This document shows positions 8,752 to 17,663 of a stretch of 40,282 nt of DNA, piece after piece (positions within the stretch are counted from its first letter, which is position 1; each line of letters begins with the position of its first letter). Source of the stretch: Spirochaetales bacterium (GTDB lineage: Bacteria > Spirochaetota > Spirochaetia > Sphaerochaetales > Sphaerochaetaceae). The notes below the pieces were generated by a model. It ran no database searches and had not been told where the DNA came from. It saw nothing but the letters and a program-made list of their open reading frames with translations. Location: positions 1 to 40,282 of the forward strand of contig QJZS01000114.1 of the NCBI GenBank assembly GCA_003247345.1, in the 5' to 3' direction. A program made the translations under genes and the position numbers.

Positions 8752-10900
8752 TATGGTGTGACTCTTGAATGAAGGGATTGTCATCCAAACTTCCAAGTAC
8801 GGCATCACGTTCGGATGTATTACGGTAGGTAATCGAACGGAATCGATTGTTAAAATCCTTTTCCTTTGTCTTGAATACCTGTGTTTCGATATCAATTCGA
8901 ATCGAGGCAACCTCATCTACCGCATTTTTCCAGTGACCTTCATTCAATTGGGAACAACCAAGTACTTGATAGAGCGTCGCCAAGGCATGCAAGGCTTTAT
9001 CCTCTTGATATAGGGAATCCCATTTAGCATACGTTTCATGAACTTCATCCCACGATGCAATTGCCCCAGCTTTCAAAGCATCCTTGAGCTGGGTAACTCT
9101 GAATTCCGGCACCAATTGACCACCAACATTTACCCAAGGCAGAATCTCAGCCTGGCTTTGGCTTTGGCTTTGGAAATCAGAAAGCGTGATATGATTGGTT
9201 ATACACCAATCACTGATTGTCTTTACCGCATAATAGCGTAACATCTGCCCATAAGCCTTGTATGCTTCCACTGATTTCAGTATTTCAATAGGCTCGTTGC
9301 TATTTTCCAATTCCCAGGCAAAAATCTGCATTCCCAATATCTCAGAACTTTTTTGGGTAAGCAACATACGTCCATAGGAGACGATATCACTCTGATCCAT
9401 CTCAGGCTCATGAGTCCTGTTATAGCTCTGGCCAACCCATTTGCAGAGCAGATCTCGAGCCCCCAGAATTTCATTCACCGTATCAGGGGCAAGGTAGTCC
9501 GTTTCAATTCGCTGGCGAATGACTTTTCGCTTGTCACGTGTACGGTATTTATAACTGTTGCGCTCCAACGCATACATATTGTACATCCACCAGTAAGCTG
9601 GCATTACTACCCTTCTATCCTCTTTGGCATCTGCTCCAAGCAGACAGAACGGCAGAGGAATATTAAGCTCATGCGGATAATTGCCTTTTGCAATCAGGAC
9701 GTAACTGGCAAATCTGCAGTCATATTTAAGGGTGCTGCTGAGTGCAGGCCAGAAACCTCTTCCTGCAACCATTTCCCCATCATTGCCACGGCTGTTATGA
9801 TTCGAACCAATATTTGCACCAGCAGCCATATTCGACTGACCTTGAATCATGGAAGCAATCAAAAAGGAGTTGTTGTGGTGTTGTTCATGCCCGCCGAATA
9901 TCAAATTGCTGAGCACTTCACAACAACTGACCGTTGAGTTATCCCCTAGAATGGAATGGATCAAGCGGGCACCATATTTGAGATTACAGTTGTCTCCCAT
10001 CATGAAGCGTATTGCTTTACAACCATAGAATACCCTGCTGCCCGAGCCTATGATGCCATTTACCAATTCAACGCCTTCACCTATCTGTACAGGTTCAGCA
10101 AGCGTCGATCGTAATCTTAAGTTCTTAAGTTTGTTGGCACCCTTGATGTAGGCCCCTTCTCCAATCCATACATCCTTGATGGTATCGCAAGATTTTACTA
10201 TGGACTGGGAACCCACATATCCGTAATATCCACGCTTGGTATCACACGTGTTGTCGGTAAGGGTATTGAAGGCTTTCATCAGTGCCTGATCATCACGGTA
10301 GGATCCCCAAAGGTAGGCATCGGCAGGAATCATACCATTAAACAAACGGACAGCTCTTCCTCCTGCCTCATTCATGATATCAACGGTGATCATGACATCA
10401 GGATCTTCGCCTTCTTTCAGCACCCCACTTCCGAATTTTGCATGGTTGGTTGTTTGCATTTCTCCGATACGATAGAGAATAACATGATCAGCGATGATGT
10501 AGTGGCTGAGGTAACTACAATCGAGAACCGCACAACAGTTACCGATATCACAGCTGACAATACGGCTGTTGGTAATGCCTACGGGAACAGAGAAGTCATG
10601 GAAACTCACAATTTGTTTATCCATGGTACCCAAACGGACTAATCCATAAAATTCACTGTTCTTGATTAAGGAAGGATTAAAGGGATCGGTTACCAACACA
10701 TCGTCCCAACAGGTTGATGTGTTCAGGTTCTCTTCCAATAGGGCAATTTCCTTAGTTTTCAGATGCCGATAGGAATCAGAACTTCGGTGATTTTGTATGT
10801 CTCTCAGATAATATTCATCTTTCCCTTCAGGAAGAAAGGGAGAATCAATGAACCCGTAACCGAACCGCGTTTCATCAGATGCCACTACTTTATTATCCAT
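8705..10900 (-). CDS. DUF4954-like protein with left-handed beta-helix (hexapeptide) character
   Basis: Hexapeptide-like stretch ...SNLIFGGHEQHHNNSFLIASMIQGQSNMAAGANIGSNHNSRGNDGEMVAGRGFWP. Start set at ATG 10900 (MDNKVVASDE) because a promoter sits directly upstream; the ORF-track start is TTG at 10966. Confidence 0.75.
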   Translation of the reverse strand: MDNKVVASDETRFGYGFIDSPFLPEGKDEYYLRDIQNHRSSDSYRHLKTKEIALLEENLNTSTCWDDVLVTDPFNPSLIKNSEFYGLVRLGTMDKQIVSFHDFSVPVGITNSRIVSCDIGNCCAVLDCSYLSHYIIADHVILYRIGEMQTTNHAKFGSGVLKEGEDPDVMITVDIMNEAGGRAVRLFNGMIPADAYLWGSYRDDQALMKAFNTLTDNTCDTKRGYYGYVGSQSIVKSCDTIKDVWIGEGAYIKGANKLKNLRLRSTLAEPVQIGEGVELVNGIIGSGSRVFYGCKAIRFMMGDNCNLKYGARLIHSILGDNSTVSCCEVLSNLIFGGHEQHHNNSFLIASMIQGQSNMAAGANIGSNHNSRGNDGEMVAGRGFWPALSSTLKYDCRFASYVLIAKGNYPHELNIPLPFCLLGADAKEDRRVVMPAYWWMYNMYALERNSYKYRTRDKRKVIRQRIETDYLAPDTVNEILGARDLLCKWVGQSYNRTHEPEMDQSDIVSYGRMLLTQKSSEILGMQIFAWELENSNEPIEILKSVEAYKAYGQMLRYYAVKTISDWCITNHITLSDFQSQSQSQAEILPWVNVGGQLVPEFRVTQLKDALKAGAIASWDEVHETYAKWDSLYQEDKALHALATLYQVLGCSQLNEGHWKNAVDEVASIRIDIETQVFKTKEKDFNNRFRSITYRNTSERDAVLGSLDDNPFIQESHHITEQVLSQIRSVRFS

Positions 10901-10906
10901 GCCAGA

Positions 10907-10935
10907 AGTATACTCCGAGCCCCAAGTGATAGCAA
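10907..10935 (-). promoter_or_regulatory. Promoter of the DUF4954-like gene, predicted leaderless
   Basis: Minus strand TTGCTA (10930-10935), 17 bp, TATACT (10907-10912), 6 nt to ATG at 10900. Confidence 0.55.
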
Positions 10936-10992
10936 TAAAGTTGCATAAATCATAGTCTTGTTTCAATTATTTGTTTTAGGTATGGTGTTCTC

Positions 10993-12348
10993 ATGCAACA
11001 AACGACTACTTCTCTCGGGGAAGCTCCTGTTGGGAAGCTCCTTCTTCGATTAGCAATCCCAACCATTCTCGCTCAGCTGATCAATGCCCTCTATACTATT
11101 ATTGATAGAATCTATATCGGCCATATTCCAGGAACCGGAGCGTTGGCTCTGACAGGTATAGGGCTCAGTTTTCCCATCATCATGTTGCTTGCTGCGTTCA
11201 GTATGCTTATCGGGGCAGGAGGAGCCCCTCTTGCTTCAATCAAACTGGGGCAAGGCAAGCCTGAAGAGGCCGATTCCTTACTCAGCCAAGCATTTGGAAC
11301 TTTGATTTTTTTTGCTATCGTCCTTACGTTGATTATTCAGATTTTCAAAGTCCCCCTTTTATATGCGTTTGGGGCAAGTGACCAAACCGTGGGATACAGC
11401 ACTTCATATCTTGGAATTTATCTTTGGGGTACCATTTTTGTGCTGACCAGCATGGGGCTCAATCCTTTTATAACCGCTCAAGGATTTAGCAAAATCAGCA
11501 TGATGACGATGCTGCTCGGTTCAATAGTAAACATCATCCTCGACCCAATATTTATATTCGTATTCGGATGGGGAGTGCAGGGAGCCGCACTAGCTACAGT
11601 AATCAGCCAAGCAATTAGCAGTACTTGGGTACTGCGCTTCCTTACTTCCAAGAAATCAACTTTGACGATTAAACTTAAACAGATACTGCCCAAAAAATCA
11701 GTAATGTTTCCTGTGCTTGCATTAGGTATTTCCCCTTTTTTCATGATGTCTACTGAAAGCTTGGTAAATATCATTCTCAATGCAACATTGCAGCATACCG
11801 GAGGGGACGTGGCAGTTGGTGCAATGTCCATCCTTGCATCGGTCATGCTTTTCAGCCTTTCCCCTCTGCAAGGGTTGACCCAAGGGGGACAACCTTTGCT
11901 CTCATTCAACTATGGAGCTGGAAATATCGATCGGGTAAAGGCTTCCTTCAAGAGGATTTTTATCAGTGCTATTGCATTCTCCATCGGTGTTTGTACCATT
12001 TTACAGTTATTTCCAGGGGTAATTGTGGGATTCTTCACCCAGGATGTACAGCTCCATGCAACTGCAACCAAGGCAATGAGAATCTATAGTGCAGGATTCT
12101 GGATGCTTGGTTTCCAAATAGCCTGTCAACAAGCGTTCATTGCATTTTCCCAAGCAAAGATTTCCTTTTTCCTTGCCCTGCTTCGCAAGATCATCCTACT
12201 TATTCCATTGGTGTTCATCCTCTCCAGTTTTCTAGGGATGAGGGGTGTTTTCATTGCCGAACCTATCGCTGATATCGCAGCAGGCACGACAACTACTATA
12301 CTATTCTTTGTGCAAAGCAAGAAAATTCTTGCGAAGAAACTTACATAA
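10993..12348 (+). CDS. MATE-family efflux transporter
   Basis: 12-TM protein with PVGKLLLRLAIPTILAQLINALYTIIDRIYIGHIPGTGALALTGIGLSFPI; MATE repeat architecture. Confidence 0.93.
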   Translation: MQQTTTSLGEAPVGKLLLRLAIPTILAQLINALYTIIDRIYIGHIPGTGALALTGIGLSFPIIMLLAAFSMLIGAGGAPLASIKLGQGKPEEADSLLSQAFGTLIFFAIVLTLIIQIFKVPLLYAFGASDQTVGYSTSYLGIYLWGTIFVLTSMGLNPFITAQGFSKISMMTMLLGSIVNIILDPIFIFVFGWGVQGAALATVISQAISSTWVLRFLTSKKSTLTIKLKQILPKKSVMFPVLALGISPFFMMSTESLVNIILNATLQHTGGDVAVGAMSILASVMLFSLSPLQGLTQGGQPLLSFNYGAGNIDRVKASFKRIFISAIAFSIGVCTILQLFPGVIVGFFTQDVQLHATATKAMRIYSAGFWMLGFQIACQQAFIAFSQAKISFFLALLRKIILLIPLVFILSSFLGMRGVFIAEPIADIAAGTTTTILFFVQSKKILAKKLT

Positions 12349-12445
12349 TGTCATATATCAATTAAAAATACAGGTTTTTTTCATTAAAAGGACTAAACTC
12401 AACGACTTGCGTCAGAGTTGTGGATATACTAACATAGTGACCACT

Positions 12446-13519
12446 ATGGCAGATTATGATTTGTCTCCTAAGATGAAACGTTTGGTTACCTTAATTAACA
12501 AGATTGCTGTTGCTGATCCAGAAGGACTAACCCCTAAACGCATCGAAGAGATTAACGATATTTCAATTCCGAACAATATCCTCATCCGCAAACTTCTTGG
12601 CAAGAATGCGAAAAATATTGCGAGCAAAACATTCATTATCCCAGTAACCGATGGTATGATAAGCGGTTATCTGTTTGAAAAACAAGGTTCCCGCGGCATC
12701 AGCGATCTGACTCCCCTCATCGTCTTCTATCACGGCGGCGGTTGGGTCTGGGGAAATATGGACTTATATAACTTCCTTTGTGCACACCTTGCAGATATTA
12801 CGGGGGCTGTGGTGCTCTCCGTAGATTATCGGCTTGCTCCGAAGTACAAATTCCCTACGGCTGTAGAGGATTGCTACGACACCTTGGTCTGGGCTGCGGC
12901 GGGATGCAGGTATTGGAAGACTGATCCTGATAGAATCTTCTTGGTCGGTGACAGTGCAGGTGGAAATTTGGCAGCTGTTGTCAGCCGGCTTGCCCGCGAC
13001 AGAAAAGGCCCTTCCATTGCAGGACAGATTCTCCTCTATCCCGTTACAGATGGAAGGATGAGAACAGCCAGTTACGAGAAGTATAAGGATTCCCCGACTC
13101 TGTCTGACAAACAAATGGCATTTTTCATCAACAGTTACCAACGAGAACCAAAAGATATCCTCAACCCAAGTTTCTCTCCCTTGCTTGGGAAAGATCATAG
13201 CCGTTTACCGCAAACTTTGATCATCGGGGCGGAATGGGATCCCTTGCATGACGATGGTATGTTGTATGCAGATGCTCTTGCCTCAGCTGATACACCGGTG
13301 AAATACCTAGAAGTCAAAAAGACAGTCCATGGATTCATCAACTATCCATCTGCAACTGGTACAGAAGAAACAGAGAGTGCCATCATGCAGTTCATTGGAG
13401 GCCGACCTGCGGAGCAGGTTGCACTCATTAACCGCAAAGAGTGGATGAAAGCTCAAAAGAAAGAGATCAGGAAAATCAAGAAGCAAAGCAAGCATTATAT
13501 CGACGCACAGGTTAATTAG
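12446..13519 (+). CDS. Alpha/beta hydrolase, HSL-like esterase/lipase
   Basis: YHGGGWVWG oxyanion motif, GDSAGGNLAA nucleophile elbow, D and H near the C-terminus (EWDPLHDD, VHGFINY). Start MADYDLS. Confidence 0.88.
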   Translation: MADYDLSPKMKRLVTLINKIAVADPEGLTPKRIEEINDISIPNNILIRKLLGKNAKNIASKTFIIPVTDGMISGYLFEKQGSRGISDLTPLIVFYHGGGWVWGNMDLYNFLCAHLADITGAVVLSVDYRLAPKYKFPTAVEDCYDTLVWAAAGCRYWKTDPDRIFLVGDSAGGNLAAVVSRLARDRKGPSIAGQILLYPVTDGRMRTASYEKYKDSPTLSDKQMAFFINSYQREPKDILNPSFSPLLGKDHSRLPQTLIIGAEWDPLHDDGMLYADALASADTPVKYLEVKKTVHGFINYPSATGTEETESAIMQFIGGRPAEQVALINRKEWMKAQKKEIRKIKKQSKHYIDAQVN

Positions 13520-13532
13520 ATTAACGTTAATC
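13519..13532. promoter_or_regulatory. Perfect palindrome, candidate LacI-family operator
   Basis: GATTAACGTTAATC with a central CG as in LacI-family sites. A related GTTAACCTTAAC lies at 13595-13606 next to the lacI-like start. Confidence 0.5.
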
Positions 13533-13608
13533 CTGAATTTTTACAGGAATAGCCTCAATGCAGGCTGTATTTCCTTGATAATCGGTCTTCCCGTGTTAAC
13601 CTTAACCT

Positions 13609-14607
13609 ATGAGCGTGTTATTAAAAGACATAGCCGAGGCGACAGGGTTTTCAATAAACACAGTCTCTCGAGCGATGCGATCAGATCCTAAAATCTCTGC
13701 ACAAACCACAGCACTGATTCAGCAAACAGCACATGAATTAGGCTATATCCCCAATTCTGTGGCAGCCAGCATGCGTTCAAACTCATCAAAGATGGTGGGT
13801 ATAATTTCTGCAGATTCTGCAAATCCTTTTTTCAGCGAAGTAGTACGAGGTATCGAGGAAGCGGCTTCCAAAGCTGAATACCATATTATATTGGCCAGTA
13901 CTGAAGAGTCCGAGAAAAAAGAAGCTGATCTGATCAAGATGTTTCTCTGCAGGAAAGTGGACGGAATCATCAGCATGCCAGTATTTGATAACAACCCTGC
14001 CCACTTAAATTTATACAAGCACTTGCCGGTTCCATTCATCTTCCCAGGACGTAGACTGGAAGGGTTGGTGAATCACAGCATCCTCCACAGTGATCGTGAT
14101 GGGCAGAGAAAGGTACTTGAACATTTGATTTCCCAAGGCCATAAAAAAATTCTCTATCTTTCAGGGCCAAAAAAAGTCAGTAATACAATCGACCGACTTG
14201 CAGGGGTTGCTGAAGCTTATGCAAATAACGGTATGGAAGTAGATCCTGATTATATTCTTGAAGCATCCGGTCATATCGAAGACGGGTATTATCTTACCAA
14301 CCAGGCCTTGAACCGGGGATTGGGATTCACTGCTGTCGCTTGTTTCAACGATATGCTTGCAATGGGAGTGCTAAAAAGTCTTGGAGAGAATAATCTGAAA
14401 GTACCTCAGGACATTGAGGTTTTCGGGTATGACAATCTCTACATGTCCCAATTCATGCAACCATCACTCAGCACTGTAGATGTTCCCAAGTATCGACTTG
14501 GGTATGTCGCTATGGAAACTTTGCTCAGCCATATTCAAGATCCAAATCTTGAATATGTTACAACGGATTTCCCTACGAGATTGGTATTTCGTGAAACCAC
14601 TCGTTAG
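13609..14607 (+). CDS. LacI-family transcriptional regulator
   Basis: VLLKDIAEATGFSINTVSRAMRSDPKIS HTH plus effector domain; first gene of a sugar ABC operon. Confidence 0.92.
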   Translation: MSVLLKDIAEATGFSINTVSRAMRSDPKISAQTTALIQQTAHELGYIPNSVAASMRSNSSKMVGIISADSANPFFSEVVRGIEEAASKAEYHIILASTEESEKKEADLIKMFLCRKVDGIISMPVFDNNPAHLNLYKHLPVPFIFPGRRLEGLVNHSILHSDRDGQRKVLEHLISQGHKKILYLSGPKKVSNTIDRLAGVAEAYANNGMEVDPDYILEASGHIEDGYYLTNQALNRGLGFTAVACFNDMLAMGVLKSLGENNLKVPQDIEVFGYDNLYMSQFMQPSLSTVDVPKYRLGYVAMETLLSHIQDPNLEYVTTDFPTRLVFRETTR

Positions 14608-14646
14608 GAATAACACAACATCTTGTGTTCCAAAAAGGAGGTACAC

Positions 14647-15912
14647 ATGAAGAAGAAATTGTTAGTGGTAGCACTGATCACTGTTTTGGCTACCGGGATG
14701 CTCTTTGCACAGGGCACAAAGGAGCAGGCTGGCTCGCAAGGCCCGCTTGAGATCACATTCTGGTCTTTGTTCACTGGTGGAGATGGAGAGTTCTTTGATG
14801 CAATGGTAAAGGAATTCAACGCTTCTCAGGATCAAATCGTCATGAAGAATGACATGGTGAAATTTGATAACTATTATACCAAACTCACCACTGCCCTCGC
14901 AGCAAAAACAGCTCCTGATGTTGTTGTCATACACCAAGGGAACTTGCTGAACTACGTACCAAGCGGCTCACTTTTGCCACTGGATTCGTATTTTGATGCA
15001 GCTACCTTGAATGATTTCCAAGCTGCTCCACTCGATGCATGCAAATTTGATGGCAAGCTCTATTCCATCCCATTCGATGTACATCCAATCGTAATGTATT
15101 ACAACAAGGACTTGATGGCTGCTGCTGGTATCACGAAAGTACCGCAATCAGCACAAGAGATCATTGATGCATCATTGGCCGTCAAAAAAGCTACAGGGAA
15201 ATGGGGAACTGCCATAGACAACACAACCGGTGTTTATAAGGCATATACGCTGACCCGTATGTTCATTTCCATGTTGGCTCAGCAGGGTGGAAGTCTTCTT
15301 ACCGATGATGCTTCAGCACCAAACTTCAACAATGCTTATGGAGAAAAGGCTTTGGTATGGATGCAGGATCTTGTACATAAATACCAAGTCAATCCAACCG
15401 AATTGGATTACGATGCCGCAATGAACACCTTCAAACTTGGTGATGCAGCATTCTATTTCAATGGAGTATGGGCAACAGGAACCCTTGAACAGCAGGCAGG
15501 TCTGAATTTTGGAGCAGCTCCACTTCCTCCTATCATGGGCGGACAGGCAGCTTGGGCAGGTTCACATACCTTGGCAATTCCAGTACAGAAAAACCAGGAT
15601 CCAGCTCGTGTAGAAGCGGCAGTAACATTCATTAAATGGATGACCAGCCATGGCGAAATGTGGGCAAAAGCAGGCCATATTCCAACCAGAAAGAGTGTAG
15701 CTCAGAAGGATGCGATGAAGGCATTGCCATATCGTGCAGATTATGCAGCCGCAGCAGCATTCGCATTGCCGACTCCTCGCACCCCGGCTTGGGAAGAGAT
15801 TTACGGAACACTAAGCGACAAGCTTGAATATGCCGTAACTAAGAACCAGAATCCAAAGGCTGCACTTGCAGATATGGATAAGACTGTCAGGGATATCATT
15901 GCTTCGTACTAG
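14647..15912 (+). CDS. Extracellular sugar-binding protein (SBP family 1) of ABC transporter
   Basis: Signal peptide MKKKLLVVALITVLATGMLFAQG; ITFWSLFTGGDGEFFDAMVKEFNA; SD AAGGAGG. Confidence 0.92.
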   Translation: MKKKLLVVALITVLATGMLFAQGTKEQAGSQGPLEITFWSLFTGGDGEFFDAMVKEFNASQDQIVMKNDMVKFDNYYTKLTTALAAKTAPDVVVIHQGNLLNYVPSGSLLPLDSYFDAATLNDFQAAPLDACKFDGKLYSIPFDVHPIVMYYNKDLMAAAGITKVPQSAQEIIDASLAVKKATGKWGTAIDNTTGVYKAYTLTRMFISMLAQQGGSLLTDDASAPNFNNAYGEKALVWMQDLVHKYQVNPTELDYDAAMNTFKLGDAAFYFNGVWATGTLEQQAGLNFGAAPLPPIMGGQAAWAGSHTLAIPVQKNQDPARVEAAVTFIKWMTSHGEMWAKAGHIPTRKSVAQKDAMKALPYRADYAAAAAFALPTPRTPAWEEIYGTLSDKLEYAVTKNQNPKAALADMDKTVRDIIASY

Positions 15913-15930
15913 AACCAATGCATTCGATTA

Positions 15931-15950
15931 CCCCCCTCGCAGGAGGGGGG
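15931..15950 (+). other. GC-rich intercistronic hairpin between SBP and permease genes
   Basis: CCCCCCTC-gcag-GAGGGGGG, 8 bp perfect stem with tetraloop and no U-tract. Confidence 0.75.
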
Positions 15951-15971
15951 AATCTCTTTGGAGGGCTACCA

Positions 15972-16841
15972 ATGATACCAGGCAATAAAGATACTCGGGA
16001 CGGTATTGTTTTTTCCATTCCCTTTCTTTTCGTCTATCTCGCTTTTATGATCTATCCTCTTTTGTCTGGGCTTTATATTAGCTTTTTCAAATGGGATATC
16101 CTCTCGTCTGCAAATTTCATCGGCTTTACCAATTACAAAACACTTTTCACCGATGAGAAATTTTATACTTCACTTTGGCACACATTCGAGTTTGTTTTAA
16201 TGACAACTCCTACCCTTTTGGTAGTAGGATTTTTGATGGCCCTTGCAGTAACAGGGACATCCCCTTACAAAGGAATTTTAGAAAATATCTTTTTCTTTCC
16301 CTATATATTCTCAATGACGGTAGTCAGTACGTTATGGGCTTGGTTGATGCAAAAAGACTGGGGCGTTTTCAATCAGGCTTTGATGCACATCAATCTACAA
16401 CCCGTAAGTTGGCTGACCAATGAAAATCTTGCCATGTGGTCAGTAGGCCTCACCACACTATGGTGGACCGCCGGTTTCAATATGGTACTCTTTAGTGCCG
16501 GCATCAAACAGATACCTAAGGAAGTGTATGAGTCTGCCGCCATCGATGGGGCAACATATTTGCAAAGTGTCCGCCATATTACCATTCCCTTGGTTCGTTC
16601 CACGACGGTGCTCTGCCTGATATTACAAATCATTGCTTCTTTCAATGTCTTCGGCCAAGTATATGTTATGACCGGAGGGGGTCCCCATGGGACAACCAGG
16701 GTACTGGTTCAATATATCTACGAAACAGGATTCAGATATTACAAGATGGGATATAGCGCAGCAATGAGTTATATACTCTTCCTCATCATACTGGGAGTCA
16801 GCGTCCTCCAATACGCATTGCTGGGGAGGAAAGATCAATGA
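15972..16841 (+). CDS. Sugar ABC transporter permease (MalF/UgpA type)
   Basis: 6 TM; EAA-like motif YESAAIDGATYLQSVRHITIPLVRS. ATG at 15972 with SD GGAGGG. Confidence 0.9.
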   Translation: MIPGNKDTRDGIVFSIPFLFVYLAFMIYPLLSGLYISFFKWDILSSANFIGFTNYKTLFTDEKFYTSLWHTFEFVLMTTPTLLVVGFLMALAVTGTSPYKGILENIFFFPYIFSMTVVSTLWAWLMQKDWGVFNQALMHINLQPVSWLTNENLAMWSVGLTTLWWTAGFNMVLFSAGIKQIPKEVYESAAIDGATYLQSVRHITIPLVRSTTVLCLILQIIASFNVFGQVYVMTGGGPHGTTRVLVQYIYETGFRYYKMGYSAAMSYILFLIILGVSVLQYALLGRKDQ

Positions 16842-17659
16842 GACACAACCCTAAAAAGATACTACTCCGAATATTTGAACTCTTGATTATTTTCATTTGG
16901 GTGTTTCCATTGATCTGGATGGTTATTACGAGCCTCAAGCTTGAACAAGATGTCATTACTAAGACATTTACATTCTGGCCTAGAAATCCAACGTTCGCCA
17001 ATTATACGAAAGCTTTTACATCCACCTACATACTGAACTGGATGGGAAACTCTTTCATTGTCTCCCTTGGTGCAATGCTCATCACCTTGGTCGTCGATGC
17101 TCCGATTGCGTATGCATTTGCGAAGATTAAGTTTCGTGGTCGCAATGTACTGTTCTGGGCGGTTATGGGGGGCATGATGGTCCCCTTCCAGGTCCTCATC
17201 GTTCCTTTGTATCTGCAATTCAATTCCTATGGCATGATCAACACGCTCGCCGCCGCATTGCTGCCCCGTGTAGCCCTTCCTATTGGCATTTTCATCCTGA
17301 AGCAGTTTTACGAAGGAATCCCTATCGACCTAGAAGAAGCAGCCTTTATTGATGGATCTTCCCGATACCGTATTTTTTCGAAAATCATACTGCCCTTGGG
17401 GCAATCTGCAATGGCTACGGTAATTATTCTCTCCTTCATCAATGCTTGGAACGATTTTCTTTGGCCCTTGATTGTCATCAATGATACTATCAAATACACG
17501 ATAACCGTCGGTATCGCCAATTTCCAAGGAACCCATGGGACCCAGTATTCATTGATCATGGCAGGAGCTGCGGTCGCCTCTATCCCCCAAATCCTTTTCT
17601 ATATTTTCTTCAGGAAGAAGATTATCGCTGGAATTGCTACAAGTGGCTTGAAAGGATAG
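16838..17659 (+). CDS. Sugar ABC transporter permease (MalG/UgpE type)
   Basis: EAA motif LEEAAFIDGSSRYRIFSKIILPLGQSAM; 4 bp overlap with the preceding gene. Confidence 0.92.
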   Translation: MRHNPKKILLRIFELLIIFIWVFPLIWMVITSLKLEQDVITKTFTFWPRNPTFANYTKAFTSTYILNWMGNSFIVSLGAMLITLVVDAPIAYAFAKIKFRGRNVLFWAVMGGMMVPFQVLIVPLYLQFNSYGMINTLAAALLPRVALPIGIFILKQFYEGIPIDLEEAAFIDGSSRYRIFSKIILPLGQSAMATVIILSFINAWNDFLWPLIVINDTIKYTITVGIANFQGTHGTQYSLIMAGAAVASIPQILFYIFFRKKIIAGIATSGLKG

Positions 17660-17663
17660 TACT

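Noticed and set aside
9353-9937. 194-aa plus-strand ORF
   Set aside because: Lies antisense inside the DUF4954-like gene with no motif or SD.
12245-12445. Upstream extension of the esterase ORF into the MATE gene
   Set aside because: Not esterase-like in sequence, and overlaps the MATE gene out of frame; ATG at 12446 fits the start of the homologous region.
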